DNA of 64,000 bases, taken from assembly GCA_965249895.1 (NCBI GenBank), contig CBDFNC010000001.1, positions 1,398,601-1,462,600 of the forward strand, given 5' to 3'. This DNA is from CBDFNC01 sp965249895. Lineage in GTDB: Bacteria; Pseudomonadota; Gammaproteobacteria; Enterobacterales; CBDFNC01. Under the pieces are notes generated by a model. It saw nothing but the letters and a program-made list of their open reading frames with translations, was not told the DNA's origin and did no database searches. Below are positions 1 through 9,120 of the stretch, one piece after another. The stretch's first letter is position 1. Every line of letters starts with the position of its first letter. A program made the translations under genes and the position numbers.

Positions 1-633
1 TTCGCCGCCAACGCGATAAAGATAATAATAAGTCGGCACTTTAGTGAGATGCTGAATGCGTTTGGATAAATCCATGCCACGTCGCGCCAACCTGGACTCT
101 ACGTCAGCCAGCTCGGTCAGTGCGCCATGCTCCAGTACAGAGCCGTTCATCTGCAGTTGGTCGCAGGCTTCCCAGTCCTCTTGCCACTTAATAATCTGGC
201 GTTGTGTGCCATTGGCGACGGCAGGTATTTTGTACAATGGGATGGGGGAGAAGTGCTCACCGCAACGCAGTGGCGAACAGGTATGCACATAAGTCGTGAA
301 CAGAAATTGCCAGCTGATTTGCTTACAGGTATCTGTGCTGTGGGAGTTAATATCTTGGCCGACGATTTTTAATTTAGGGCTGAGTAATCCGGCTTCGGTC
401 AGCTCCGCCAAGGCTAATTTTACCTGGGGGCTATGATAAGCCGAGTCCAGACTGTCTTTTTCGGGGCAAGTCAGCCGCACCAAAAACCAGCCTTGATGTA
501 TGCTAATGGGAAATTCACGGCCTAAAATCTGACCGTTGTCTCTTAACGCTTCTAAAAACAGGTTGATACTGCGTTCAACCAGACTGATTTGAGTATCCCT
601 AAAACACTCGAAATTTAATTCAATAACAAACAT
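1..633 (-). CDS. DUF2310 family Zn-ribbon protein (partial, C-terminus outside window)
   Basis: An open frame of 211 codons runs from an ATG at 633 to the window edge without a stop. The N-terminus MFVIELNFE, a central CSPLRCGE segment followed by PIPLYKIP, the QEDWEACDQLQMN stretch and the closing PTYYYLYRVGG match my recollection of the DUF2310 family, described as Zn-ribbon-containing and possibly nucleic-acid binding. The Zn-ribbon itself would lie in the missing C-terminus. Its function is not established. It is transcribed away from the rest of the window, only 8 bp after the small gene at 642-947, so the two are probably co-transcribed. Confidence 0.8.
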   Translation of the reverse strand, partial: MFVIELNFECFRDTQISLVERSINLFLEALRDNGQILGREFPISIHQGWFLVRLTCPEKDSLDSAYHSPQVKLALAELTEAGLLSPKLKIVGQDINSHSTDTCKQISWQFLFTTYVHTCSPLRCGEHFSPIPLYKIPAVANGTQRQIIKWQEDWEACDQLQMNGSVLEHGALTELADVESRLARRGMDLSKRIQHLTKVPTYYYLYRVGGE

Positions 634-641
634 AGTGGTAA

Positions 642-947
642 TTATATTTTTTGTTTAACTAGCTGTTTTATATCGGCTAGTTCTTGTTTAAGCGCGTAGA
701 TTTCTTGGTTTAACGGGGCAATTGCAGCGGCTATTTTCAGCGCTACGGGATCTGGCGTATGGGCAGCCTGGTTACTCGCTTCTGGGGCATCTATCACAAC
801 ATTGGGGTTGGCTTGCCAGGATTTAAGTCCCTGGATGATTTGGGTCAGGGAGAGTGGGTTAGCTAAGCGAGACTTGATGAGTGCAACAGAGGGCGTCTTC
901 CCCTCTTTGGCCAGCAATTGTGCTACCTTAACGACTTCATTCTTCAT
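642..947 (-). CDS. small protein with KfrA_N-like helical N-terminus and coiled-coil tail
   Basis: 101 residues. The first 45 (VAQLLAKEGKTPSVALIKSR, then a leucine-rich helix ending in LKSW) resemble the helix-turn-helix pattern of KfrA-type N-terminal domains, which bind DNA. Residues 75-101 (IAPLNQEIYALKQELADIKQ) have a heptad pattern and probably form a coiled coil, so a dimeric DNA-binding protein is a reasonable guess. I do not recognise the family with certainty. It sits immediately upstream of the DUF2310 gene on the same strand with an 8 bp gap. Confidence 0.6.
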   Translation of the reverse strand: MKNEVVKVAQLLAKEGKTPSVALIKSRLANPLSLTQIIQGLKSWQANPNVVIDAPEASNQAAHTPDPVALKIAAAIAPLNQEIYALKQELADIKQLVKQKI

Positions 948-1027
948 AAGGCGTAATCTATCAACCTTGAGTAAGACAATCGGCGATTATGTCAGTTTTA
1001 ACTGGCTGATAGCCAGTTTTAATTGAT

Positions 1028-1267
1028 CTAATGCCTTAACATAACATCCAGTTGATCGATAATCTCGGCCCAGTCTGAGTCCTGCCAGATGGCTTCGCGA
1101 ATAAAATCTGCTTGAGAGTCGTTCCAGAAATTGGCATCGGCTAGCAGGGTGCCACGGTCCAGATTATGTTTGTGAAGAAAACGTTGAATGCTGACTTCAT
1201 CGTTGTCTAACCCAAGTTGACCGAACAGACTGGTGATATTGTGTTGAGAGCAATCCATCACTTTCAC
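1028..1267 (-). CDS. DUF2789 family protein
   Basis: 79 residues with the family pattern: an early LFGQLGL, then LLADANFWNDSQADFIREA and the acidic DSDWAEIIDQLD segment. DUF2789 proteins are small, cytosolic and of unknown function in gammaproteobacteria. The full length agrees with the family. It is separate from its neighbours by about 55-80 bp on either side. Confidence 0.8.
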   Translation of the reverse strand: MKVMDCSQHNITSLFGQLGLDNDEVSIQRFLHKHNLDRGTLLADANFWNDSQADFIREAIWQDSDWAEIIDQLDVMLRH

Positions 1268-1322
1268 TCCAAAATGCTCTACTTTGATCTGAGTATAGCC
1301 AGATTAAGGCGATTATCTGGTG

Positions 1323-1613
1323 CTATATGCGGTATGGCGGTATAGTGAACTGGTAGCTTTGTCCCCCCTTCAGAGTCAGCATACCTATGTATTTGTTTTC
1401 ATTATCACTACTAAACTCGAATTCAAATGTGACGGAGAGAAAGTTTCCTCCTGGTTTTAAACTGATTTCCTTGCGTGCAATGGAGATCAGCTGAAGATCC
1501 AGCTGTTCGCAACGTTTATTGATTAGCTGTTTAGCAAGCTCGGCATGTTTTCGCTGTTGCCAGAAGAAACTACAGAAGGCAACGAGGCAAAGGATAAAAA
1601 GCAATTCAGACAA
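1323..1613 (-). CDS. DUF3301 family membrane-anchored protein
   Basis: 96 residues. Residues 3-17 form one hydrophobic segment followed by the basic QQRKHAE, so the protein is probably a single-pass inner-membrane protein with a cytoplasmic C-terminal domain. The CEQLDLQLISIARK and GGQSYQFTIPPYRI segments are the pattern I associate with DUF3301. In related genomes it usually neighbours the DUF3549 gene, as here, where it lies 55 bp downstream. Function unknown. Confidence 0.75.
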   Translation of the reverse strand: MSELLFILCLVAFCSFFWQQRKHAELAKQLINKRCEQLDLQLISIARKEISLKPGGNFLSVTFEFEFSSDNENKYIGMLTLKGGQSYQFTIPPYRI

Positions 1614-1668
1614 TTCAAATTCTCCGTTAACAGCGGCGTTCGTATTGCCGCTGTTTATTCGCTAAGGG

Positions 1669-2712
1669 TTATTTTTGCTGGCCACGAAATAGCCGGCCAA
1701 TAGCCTGGGTTAAAATGTCGCTGCGGTGTTCGTTTCTCAGCTGGGCCAATAGTTTGTGTCGCAGGGATGGAATGGCTACCAGATCGGCATAAAGCTGGGC
1801 AAATAGGGTGTCATTATTCAGCTTAGCCAGGCCTTCCAGATAGTCGCTGAGAACCGATTCGTTTTCCAGCATAGACCAGCAACGACCGGCGATAGCCACA
1901 TACCAGTCTGCATCCTGATAAAGCAAAGATGCCTGCTGCTCGGTAAGCAGTTGCTCCCTTAGTCCCACGGCCTGACATGAAGATAAGGCCCTTATTAACA
2001 GGGTGGATAAAGCCAGCTGCTCTTGGGCCAGCAATTCCTGAGCGAGTTTGAATAGAGCCTCACTAACCTGAGTGGGGAAGTTTTGGTGCTCCAGGCATTG
2101 GCATAAGGCAGTTAGCGGCTCCTGAGGCAAATAGGGCAAAGCATTGCATAAGGACTGGCTGTTGGTTTTATCATCCAGGCGAACGCTAAAGTCGGCTATG
2201 CCCTGCAGGCCGATGTTTTGCCAATTATGCCATCCAAGCTGGCCGCTGAAGTAGGCCTGTGCATCTTCGTAATAGCGGGAGGCCGGGCGTACCAGATCCT
2301 TGCTTAACCTAGCGTGAAAAGCCGCCGATTTTTCCTGGCTGGGTTTAAAGGTAAACGGATTTGATGCCAGTCGCTCTTTTTGCAGTTCACTGGGCTCTTG
2401 ATTCAGGTCTTTACCCAAAGCTTCAACAACCAACTGAATAAAGTGTGTTTGCGCCGCCGTTTTGAGCAAACCCCTTTCATCTAAAGGAAACTTCAGGAAC
2501 CAGAGGTAGCGCTCTTGTGAGCCTCCGTCCAGGTTCCAAAATGCAAGGGCAAGCCAGGCATGCTGCTGCAATGGATAAGGGTAGGGCTTCTGGTTTAACT
2601 CAACTTGCTTAAATTCCTCGCTGGGAATTTTACTCACTTTACGACCTAAATCGTATACACGATATTGACAGTTGGCTTGATCCAGAAAATGAGTGAGAGA
2701 GAGAATATCCAT
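1669..2712 (-). CDS. DUF3549 family protein
   Basis: 347 residues, close to the family length. It begins MDILSLTHFLDQANCQYRVYDLGRKVSKI, the typical DUF3549 opening, and has a largely helical leucine/glutamine-rich C-terminal half. No signal peptide or membrane segment is visible, so it is probably cytosolic. Its role is not known. It is the first gene of the leftward group DUF3549-DUF3301-DUF2789 and is divergent from yqcC, with a 134 bp intergenic region that should hold both promoters. Confidence 0.8.
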   Translation of the reverse strand: MDILSLTHFLDQANCQYRVYDLGRKVSKIPSEEFKQVELNQKPYPYPLQQHAWLALAFWNLDGGSQERYLWFLKFPLDERGLLKTAAQTHFIQLVVEALGKDLNQEPSELQKERLASNPFTFKPSQEKSAAFHARLSKDLVRPASRYYEDAQAYFSGQLGWHNWQNIGLQGIADFSVRLDDKTNSQSLCNALPYLPQEPLTALCQCLEHQNFPTQVSEALFKLAQELLAQEQLALSTLLIRALSSCQAVGLREQLLTEQQASLLYQDADWYVAIAGRCWSMLENESVLSDYLEGLAKLNNDTLFAQLYADLVAIPSLRHKLLAQLRNEHRSDILTQAIGRLFRGQQK

Positions 2713-2846
2713 TACCAGTTATCTTTGACTTAATCAGGCGAGCAATTATAGGGCTATTTCCCGTGAGATGGTATATTCATCGCCAGAGAAAGCCAACTTT
2801 GGCTTAACCGAGCTCCTTTTAACTGGTTTTTTCCGTATATGTTGTA

Positions 2847-3188
2847 ATGGAAATTGTGATGGAAATTAACTATCGGCAAACCCAGCAGCTGCTGGATGAC
2901 CTTGAGTCTGAGTTGCGCAGACTGGGGCTTTGGCAGGCAACGCCCCCGTCGAAACAAGCACTGGCCAGCAACGAACCCTTTTGTGTCGACACGCTGGAGT
3001 TATCCCAGTGGTTACAATTTGTTTTTATTCCCAAAATGCATCAACTGATCGTGTTGGCTATGCCCTTGCCTACGGCTATCTCGGTATTACCTATGGCTGA
3101 GGAAGCGTACCTAGGGTCTTCAATGGATGTAAAGCGGTTACTCGGCACCATAGGCCAACTGGATACCTTATTGTCTTATGCAAAATAG
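2847..3188 (+). CDS. yqcC: YqcC family protein
   Basis: 113 residues with the YqcC (DUF446) pattern: an N-terminal helix LLDDLESELRRLGLW, then PFCVDTLELSQWLQFVFIPKM and a PLPTAISVLPMAEEA segment. The structure in this family is a helical bundle and the function is not known. Two in-frame ATGs (2847 and 2859) could start it, and neither has a strong ribosome binding site. The gene overlaps truC by 11 bp, and the same pairing of yqcC and truC occurs in E. coli, suggesting translational coupling. Confidence 0.85.
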   Translation: MEIVMEINYRQTQQLLDDLESELRRLGLWQATPPSKQALASNEPFCVDTLELSQWLQFVFIPKMHQLIVLAMPLPTAISVLPMAEEAYLGSSMDVKRLLGTIGQLDTLLSYAK

Positions 3189-3954
3189 TGAATTGGCGGT
3201 TAACTCCGCTCCGCAAGTATCGTCCAGGCGAGAATTAGATATCCTATATCAGGATGACTATTTGGTGGCGGTGCAGAAACCATCAGGGCTACTGGTTCAC
3301 CGCAGCTGGCTGGATAGCGCAGCGACAGAGTTTGCCTTGCAGATTGTCCGGGATCAGGTGGGCCAGCATGTTTACCCTGCGCATCGCCTGGATAGGCCTA
3401 CTTCAGGTGTATTATTGTTTGCTTTATCCGGTGAAGTGGCAGCTTTAATGGCGCAGCAGTTTAGCGGGCGATTGATGGACAAGAGCTACCTGGCCCTGGT
3501 TCGCGGTTACCTGGGGGATGGAGAACTGGACTATGCCCTAAAGGAGGAGCTGGATAAAATTGCCGATAAGCAGGCTGATGCAAACAAACCCGCTCAGGAG
3601 GCTGTTACTCAATTTAGGTGCTTAGGGCAGGCGGAACTGCCATTTGCGGTGGGACGATACCCGACGTCGAGGTACAGTTTGATGTATCTGTCACCAAAAA
3701 CCGGCCGTAAACACCAGCTACGCCGGCATATGGCGCACCTTAGACATCCTATCGTTGGTGACACCAGCCATGGTGACGGGAAGCACAATCGCTTTTTCAG
3801 GGAACACTTTGGCAATGACAGGTTGTTGCTTCATGCAGCCAGCCTGGCATTCGAGCACCCGGTTACTAAACAGAGTATTAAAATCGACGCCCCCCTGGAC
3901 CCAAGTTTTATTCATATTTTGCAAGCTATGGGCTTGGACAATATAGCGAGCTAA
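3178..3954 (+). CDS. truC: tRNA pseudouridine(65) synthase TruC
   Basis: 258 residues of the RluA-type pseudouridine synthase fold. The catalytic aspartate lies in HRLDRPTSG, near residue 66. The KPSGLLVHRS motif precedes it and the RKHQLRRHMAHL motif follows. TruC isomerises U65 in the T-arm of some tRNAs. There is no S4 domain, as expected for TruC. Assignment rests on the adjacent, overlapping yqcC and on the TruC-like PVTKQSIKIDAPLD ending. RluA paralogues are the main alternative but less likely given the context. Confidence 0.9.
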   Translation: MQNSELAVNSAPQVSSRRELDILYQDDYLVAVQKPSGLLVHRSWLDSAATEFALQIVRDQVGQHVYPAHRLDRPTSGVLLFALSGEVAALMAQQFSGRLMDKSYLALVRGYLGDGELDYALKEELDKIADKQADANKPAQEAVTQFRCLGQAELPFAVGRYPTSRYSLMYLSPKTGRKHQLRRHMAHLRHPIVGDTSHGDGKHNRFFREHFGNDRLLLHAASLAFEHPVTKQSIKIDAPLDPSFIHILQAMGLDNIAS

Positions 3955-4231
3955 GTTAAACCATTACTCTTTGGCCTGGCTAAAGGGACAGCATGCTCTG
4001 GTTACCCGTCCGGATGATAAACTTTCGTGGTTTCCGGGCGTGAAAGGCACCGATTTTCTGTTGCTTGCAGTATCTATTGATCTGATGCGGTAATAAAATC
4101 GCGGTTAGACAAGTAATTCATAAAATATCATGGTGTTTTTACCTCTTCTTTTGATTCATTTATCAATATAATCCAGGGGTGAACTTATGGCAGTATCGTC
4201 ATAGGTATAAAATTAAAACCTGGAGCCGACT
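3955..4231 (+). other. intergenic region upstream of ptsG with a possible gene remnant
   Basis: The 277 bp between truC and ptsG hold an open stretch from about 3961 to 4092 that reads ...DDKLSWFPGVKGTDFLLLAV...DLMR-stop without a convincing start. It looks protein-like but I do not recognise it, so it may be the tail of a lost gene. The rest is AT-rich and should carry the ptsG promoter. I could not see a clean CRP or Mlc site by eye. Confidence 0.35.
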
Positions 4232-5644
4232 ATGTTTAAAGCCCTGTTCGCTAACCTGCAAAAGGTTGGTAAATCGTTAATGTTACCCGTATCTGTGCTG
4301 CCGGTTGCGGGTATTTTACTTGGAGTCGGCGCCGCCGATTTCAGTTGGATACCAGCCATAGTTTCCAATTTGATGGAGCAAGCTGGTGGTTCTGTATTTG
4401 GCCAGATACCGCTGATTTTTGCCATAGGCGTAGTGCTTGGCTTTACCAAAAATGATGGGGTCGCCGCACTAGCCGCTGTTGTAGGTTACGGCGTGATGGT
4501 CGCCACCCTGGACGTTATGGCCGGTGTGCTGGGTGTCGATCAGATTGATACCGGCGTACTGGGAGGGATCATTTCTGGTAGTGTCGCGGCGTATATGTTT
4601 AACCGCTTCTACCGTATACAGCTGCCTGATTACCTAGGTTTCTTTGCCGGTAAACGATTTGTCCCTATTGTCACCGCCTTCACTACCATTTTATTGGGGG
4701 TAGCGCTGAGCTTTATCTGGCCGCCAATCGGAAATGCCATAGACACATTCTCACACTGGGCCGCATACCAGAACCCTGCTTTAGCCTTTGGTATTTATGG
4801 TGTGGTGGAGCGCTCACTAATCCCGTTTGGTTTACACCATATCTGGAACGTGCCTTTCCAAATGCAGGTGGGTGAATATGTAAACGCTGCAGGCCAGGTC
4901 TTTAATGGAGAGATCCCGCGTTATATCGCCGGAGACCCCACAGCGGGTAACCTGGCTGGTGGTTATATGTTTAAGATGTGGGGCCTGCCCGCCGCCGCAT
5001 TTGCTATCTGGCATACGGCTAAGCCGGAAAACCGCGCCAAAGTCGGAGGTATTATGATGTCCGCCGCTTTGACCTCCTTTCTGACGGGAATCACTGAGCC
5101 GTTGGAGTTTGCCTTTATGTTCGTAGCGCCTGTGTTGTATGTTATTCATGCACTACTGGCCGGCTCTGCGTTTGTGGTCACTATCTTGCTGGAAATGAAG
5201 CACGGTACGTCTTTCTCTCACGGCTTAATCGACTTTGTCGTGCTGTTTGCGAACTCGAACAAAGGCTGGATGTTCCCACTGGTGGGTTTGTGTTACGCGG
5301 CTATCTACTATTTGGTATTCCGCTTTATGATAGTGAAACTGGATCTGAAAACCCCTGGTCGCGAAGATGAGAGTACTATTTCTGATGTGGCTGTTGAAGG
5401 TGACGATTTATCGAAAGGCCTGGTGGCTGCATTTGGTGGCAAGGAGAACATCACTAACTTGGATGCCTGTATTACGCGCTTACGTGTGAGTGTAAAAAGT
5501 GTTGACCAGGTTAACCAGGATAAACTGAAGGAGTTAGGTGCGGCGGGTGTTGTCGTGGCGGGCTCAGGTGTTCAGGCTATCTTTGGCACGCGCTCTGATA
5601 ACCTGAAAACCGATATGGATGAATATATAAAAGGCATGGCCTAA
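4232..5644 (+). CDS. ptsG: PTS glucose-specific EIICB component
   Basis: 470 residues. Residues 1 to about 375 form the multi-spanning EIIC glucose channel, closely resembling E. coli PtsG from the N-terminus (ANLQKVGKSLMLPVSVLPVA) through the GITEPLEFAF motif. The C-terminal EIIB domain carries the phosphorylated cysteine, C413, in NLDACITRLR, and the closing GSGVQAIFGT motif. It imports and phosphorylates glucose using phosphate from HPr via EIIA-Glc, which is not encoded here. Start ATG has a GGAG box 7 bp upstream. It is monocistronic, with a terminator right after the stop. NagE is the main alternative, but that has a fused EIIA domain. Confidence 0.92.
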   Translation: MFKALFANLQKVGKSLMLPVSVLPVAGILLGVGAADFSWIPAIVSNLMEQAGGSVFGQIPLIFAIGVVLGFTKNDGVAALAAVVGYGVMVATLDVMAGVLGVDQIDTGVLGGIISGSVAAYMFNRFYRIQLPDYLGFFAGKRFVPIVTAFTTILLGVALSFIWPPIGNAIDTFSHWAAYQNPALAFGIYGVVERSLIPFGLHHIWNVPFQMQVGEYVNAAGQVFNGEIPRYIAGDPTAGNLAGGYMFKMWGLPAAAFAIWHTAKPENRAKVGGIMMSAALTSFLTGITEPLEFAFMFVAPVLYVIHALLAGSAFVVTILLEMKHGTSFSHGLIDFVVLFANSNKGWMFPLVGLCYAAIYYLVFRFMIVKLDLKTPGREDESTISDVAVEGDDLSKGLVAAFGGKENITNLDACITRLRVSVKSVDQVNQDKLKELGAAGVVVAGSGVQAIFGTRSDNLKTDMDEYIKGMA

Positions 5645-5658
5645 TATCCATAATTCGG

Positions 5659-5691
5659 AAAAAGGGGCAGTAGATGCTTCCCCTTTTTTAT
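5659..5691 (+). terminator. rho-independent terminator of ptsG
   Basis: AAAAAGGGG pairs with CCCCTTTTT around a short loop, with a run of T immediately after, 15 bp past the ptsG stop. Confidence 0.85.
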
Positions 5692-5731
5692 TTATGCAAG
5701 CCAAACAGTAACACTGGTTGATTTACCGGCA

Positions 5732-6109
5732 TTAAAGTTTTTCTAAGTCCGCTTCTATTTCGGCAATTTTTCTGGTGACTACTTTTTCCAGGTGCTGTAA
5801 ATCCGTCAGGATTTTCTTCTTCAGGTCCACTTCTTGTTGTTCTTTGTGGGTAATGTCATCAAGCTCATCAATCACATAACGTAAGTTGGTATTGATCTCA
5901 GTGACGTCTTTGTACTTATGGGTGCCACTGTTAACCAAGATGGTTTTTCTCTGTCTGGGGTATTTAAACTTAACGCTTTTAGCAAAAAATTCGCCACGCT
6001 CTTTTTTAAAATAGACCTTGAGAATATCGTGATTCGCTTCTTGATTCAGGCTGTAACGTTCGATTTGTTCTGGGTTGCTAATGCCTATGCTTTTTAGGTT
6101 GTCGTACAT
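5732..6109 (-). CDS. DUF3461 family protein
   Basis: 125 residues from ATG 6109: MYDNLKSIGISNPEQIERYS, a central KSVKFKYPRQRKT block, NTNLRYVIDELD and a coiled-coil ending in KIAEIEADLEKL. This is the full DUF3461 pattern. An upstream in-frame start at 6157 exists, but AGAGG lies 7 bp before 6109 and homologues begin at MYDN, so I chose 6109. In many relatives it lies near glnD with dapD between them. Here dapD is not present. Function unknown. Confidence 0.88.
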   Translation of the reverse strand: MYDNLKSIGISNPEQIERYSLNQEANHDILKVYFKKERGEFFAKSVKFKYPRQRKTILVNSGTHKYKDVTEINTNLRYVIDELDDITHKEQQEVDLKKKILTDLQHLEKVVTRKIAEIEADLEKL

Positions 6110-6349
6110 GTAGGTTCCTCTGGGTGAGATAGAAGGCAGTCCGTTAATATATAGCATCTGACTTTTAGAAAATTATATGACAAAGTTTACAAGCTAAGAA
6201 GGTATAAAACTGCAAAATGGAGAGGTGGTAGCTATATTTGCTGGCTGAGGCGCAAATTTGGAGCAATTAACACTTGTCGTTATCGTGTGCTTTGCGTGTA
6301 CCCTGCGGATGATATTTATCAACTGCAGGGGCTTTTAGGCGGAGAAACA

Positions 6350-8968
6350 TTATCCGTTCCGGCCTGATTGAGTCAGCTTCTTAACCAGGCTCTTTTTTAG
6401 CTTAGTCTGTTGCTGCGGGGTTAAAACGGTGCCGTCCACATTCAATACAATAAAAAAGTCCTCAACTCTTTCGCCTATGGTGGTGATTTTTGCCGCCCTG
6501 ATCTCCAGCTGAGCGGACTGGAATACCAGACCGATTTTTGCCAGCAAGCCGGGAGAATCGAATGCAACCAGTTCAATAAAGGTTTTACCGCGACGTTCCG
6601 GTAGAAACGTGACTTGGGTTGGCACATTAAACTGGCGTTTCTGGCGAGATAAACGTTTGCGACGTCTTGCGACTTTCTTAGTAGCCGAAAGAACGGAGAC
6701 TAGCGCTGTTTTGAGCGACTGGATCCTATCGGGAGAGATAGGGTCACCATTTTGTTCGAGGACCACAAAGGTGTCCAGAGAGAACCCATCCTTACTGGTC
6801 ATGACCTGAGCATCATGAATATTCAGGTTTTTGCTATCCAGCTCTGTTACTACATTGGCAAACAAGTCTACACTGTCCCGGCTATAGACAAATACTTCTG
6901 AACCACCGCGGGACGCATGCTTGCTAATCAGCACCAGTGGAGAGCTTTGGTCGCCGTGTTGTAAAATATACTCTGAGTGCCAGGCGATTTGTGCCGGAAT
7001 GTAGCGTAAGAAGTAGTCTGCCTTAAAGCGACGCCATAAGCTCTTCACCTTGTCATGATTAAATGCTTTTGCTTGTAATTTTTCCAGGGCCTTGGTTTTA
7101 TGTTCACGAATTTTATCACGAATATCCAGTGGGTTTTCCAGACCCCGCCTTAGCGCCTTTTGGGTTTGAAAATACAGCTCTTTGAGCAAGCTGCTTTTCC
7201 AGCTGTTCCACACAGTATCATTAGTGGCGCAAATATCCGCCACAGTGAGTAGTAATAAGTAATTCAGGTGTTCTTCATCGCGAACGACTTTGGCGAATTC
7301 GCTAATGACTTCCGGGTCCTGGATATCGCGACGCTGCGCCACCACAGACATAACCAGGTGCTTTTCCACTAACCAGGCCACCAGGCGGCTTTCGTGGGGG
7401 CTAAAACCATGCAGCAGGCAAAATTCTCTGGCATCGACGGCGCCGAGTTCAGAATGATCGCCCTTTCTGCCTTTGGCAATATCGTGAAAGATAGCTGCCA
7501 GATACAAAAGCTCGGGTTTATTGATTTGTTGGCACAGCTCGCTACAAATGGGGTGTTCTCGTTTCGATTCCGGCGTGGGGTAGTGGTAAATGTACTTGAT
7601 TAATCTGTGGGTATGCTCGTCAACCGTATAGGCATGAAACAGGTCGAATTGCATTTGTCCCAGGATTTTACTCCATTGAGGAATATAAGCCGCTAACACT
7701 CCGTATTTGTGCATCAGGGTGATGGCCAGCCCCATGCCTCTGGGGTGTTTAAGCAATTTAACAAAGAGCTCACGACATTCGGGGAAATCCTGCAACCAGT
7801 AGGTCAGGCGGCGGCGAGCCTCTCTGATCTCTCGCAATGTGGATGAATATATTCCTGTGATCCTTTGGTTCTGTGCAATATGCAGAAACAGCTGCATGAT
7901 GGACTCGGGCTGGTGGAAAAACAGTCCGGTTGTTTTCAGGTAGATCAGGCTTCCCTTTAGCTGGAAATGCTCGTCCAGGGCCACCTCTGTTTTAGCCACG
8001 TTACCCAAAATAGCCTCATCGAAATGTTGTAACAACATCTCATTCAGCTCTGCCACCCGGCGTATGGTCTGATAAAAGCGTTTCATCATCTGCTCTACGC
8101 CTTCATTACCGTGTCCCGTAAACCCTAACGAGCTGGCGACCTCGGCCTGGTAGTCAAACAATAATCGGTTATCGGCCCGGCCTGTCACCATGTGCAGGGC
8201 AAAACGTATGGTCCAGAGAAAGTTCTGGCAGTCCAATAATTCGCGATATTCTTCCTGGGTCAGGTACTGGTGGGTGGTCATTTCCAGTAGACTGGCTGCT
8301 CCAAAATGGCGCCTGGCAATCCAGGAGATGGTTTGCATGTCCCTGAGCCCACCTGGGTTGCCTTTTATATCCGGCTCCAGATTATAGCCATTGTCGCGAT
8401 ATTGCCTGTGTCTGTCACTCTGCTCGGCGCGTTTCGCAGTAAAGAATTCATCAGATGGCCAAAAGTGCTCGGGAGATAAGGATTGTTGCAGCTTGTCAAA
8501 GGTATCCTCGTTCCCGAATAGCAACCTGGCTTCAATCAAATTTGTGGCTATGGTGATATCGCCTTTACCCTGTTCGATGCAGTCTGCTAGGGTGCGGACA
8601 CTGTGTCCCACTTCCAGTTTCAAGTCCCACAGAAGAGTGACAAACTCTCCAATGCTTTGGCATGCAAAATCACCAAACTGCTTGTCGCTGACAATCAACA
8701 AGTCGATATCAGATTTGGGGTGGAGTTCGCCCCGGCCATATCCGCCGACCGCGACCAAGGCTAACTTGCTTTCATTATCTAAGCCAAATTTTTGCCATAG
8801 TCGGGTTAATACCCCATCCATATAATCGGATCTTTGGTTAACCAGCTCGCTCACCGAGCCATGGGTTTTAAAGGCGGCTTTCTGTTGTTGGTGAAAGACC
8901 TCTAGTTGACGTCTTAGCTCGGGTACAGTTAATTCTGCATCCGCCAGTTGGAGTGGGGTAATATCCAT
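6350..8968 (-). CDS. glnD: bifunctional uridylyltransferase/uridylyl-removing enzyme GlnD
   Basis: 872 residues, the usual GlnD length. The nucleotidyltransferase domain has GGYGRGELHPKSDID at residues 75-89, whose aspartates bind metal. An HD domain for uridylyl removal has FHDIAKG with its histidine near 495 and a later DHSELG. Two C-terminal ACT domains (around 690-770 and 800-870) sense glutamine. GlnD uridylylates PII when glutamine is low and reverses it when glutamine is high, so it sets nitrogen status. It is transcribed leftward after map, with about 150 bp between them. Confidence 0.96.
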   Translation of the reverse strand: MDITPLQLADAELTVPELRRQLEVFHQQQKAAFKTHGSVSELVNQRSDYMDGVLTRLWQKFGLDNESKLALVAVGGYGRGELHPKSDIDLLIVSDKQFGDFACQSIGEFVTLLWDLKLEVGHSVRTLADCIEQGKGDITIATNLIEARLLFGNEDTFDKLQQSLSPEHFWPSDEFFTAKRAEQSDRHRQYRDNGYNLEPDIKGNPGGLRDMQTISWIARRHFGAASLLEMTTHQYLTQEEYRELLDCQNFLWTIRFALHMVTGRADNRLLFDYQAEVASSLGFTGHGNEGVEQMMKRFYQTIRRVAELNEMLLQHFDEAILGNVAKTEVALDEHFQLKGSLIYLKTTGLFFHQPESIMQLFLHIAQNQRITGIYSSTLREIREARRRLTYWLQDFPECRELFVKLLKHPRGMGLAITLMHKYGVLAAYIPQWSKILGQMQFDLFHAYTVDEHTHRLIKYIYHYPTPESKREHPICSELCQQINKPELLYLAAIFHDIAKGRKGDHSELGAVDAREFCLLHGFSPHESRLVAWLVEKHLVMSVVAQRRDIQDPEVISEFAKVVRDEEHLNYLLLLTVADICATNDTVWNSWKSSLLKELYFQTQKALRRGLENPLDIRDKIREHKTKALEKLQAKAFNHDKVKSLWRRFKADYFLRYIPAQIAWHSEYILQHGDQSSPLVLISKHASRGGSEVFVYSRDSVDLFANVVTELDSKNLNIHDAQVMTSKDGFSLDTFVVLEQNGDPISPDRIQSLKTALVSVLSATKKVARRRKRLSRQKRQFNVPTQVTFLPERRGKTFIELVAFDSPGLLAKIGLVFQSAQLEIRAAKITTIGERVEDFFIVLNVDGTVLTPQQQTKLKKSLVKKLTQSGRNG

Positions 8969-9120
8969 GTAAATACCTTGAACGAACTCTGATAAAAACT
9001 GCGACTGGTCTTATTTTATCATTGCCAGCTAGGCTTGGCTTAGGTTTTTAGAAACGAAGGAGGGCAGCTAGCTTACCCCCTTGTGAATTAGAGGGTAAGG
9101 GGGGTAAACGAGATCAGCGT

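Noticed and set aside
2754..2957. 67-codon minus-strand frame between DUF3549 and yqcC
   Set aside because: It overlaps the yqcC start region and has an arginine-rich composition. No conserved pattern.
6158..6349. Tail remnant of glnD downstream of its stop
   Set aside because: I compared the minus-strand reading with the glnD end and found no recurring motif.
8391..8825. 144-codon plus-strand frame inside glnD
   Set aside because: Antisense shadow of an intact glnD. Composition is serine- and cysteine-rich, as is usual for such shadows.
9071..9096. Stem CTTACCCCCTT with AAGGGGGGTAA downstream of map as a terminator
   Set aside because: There is no T-run on the minus strand after the stem, and the pairing needs a bulge. 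It may still be a structural element.
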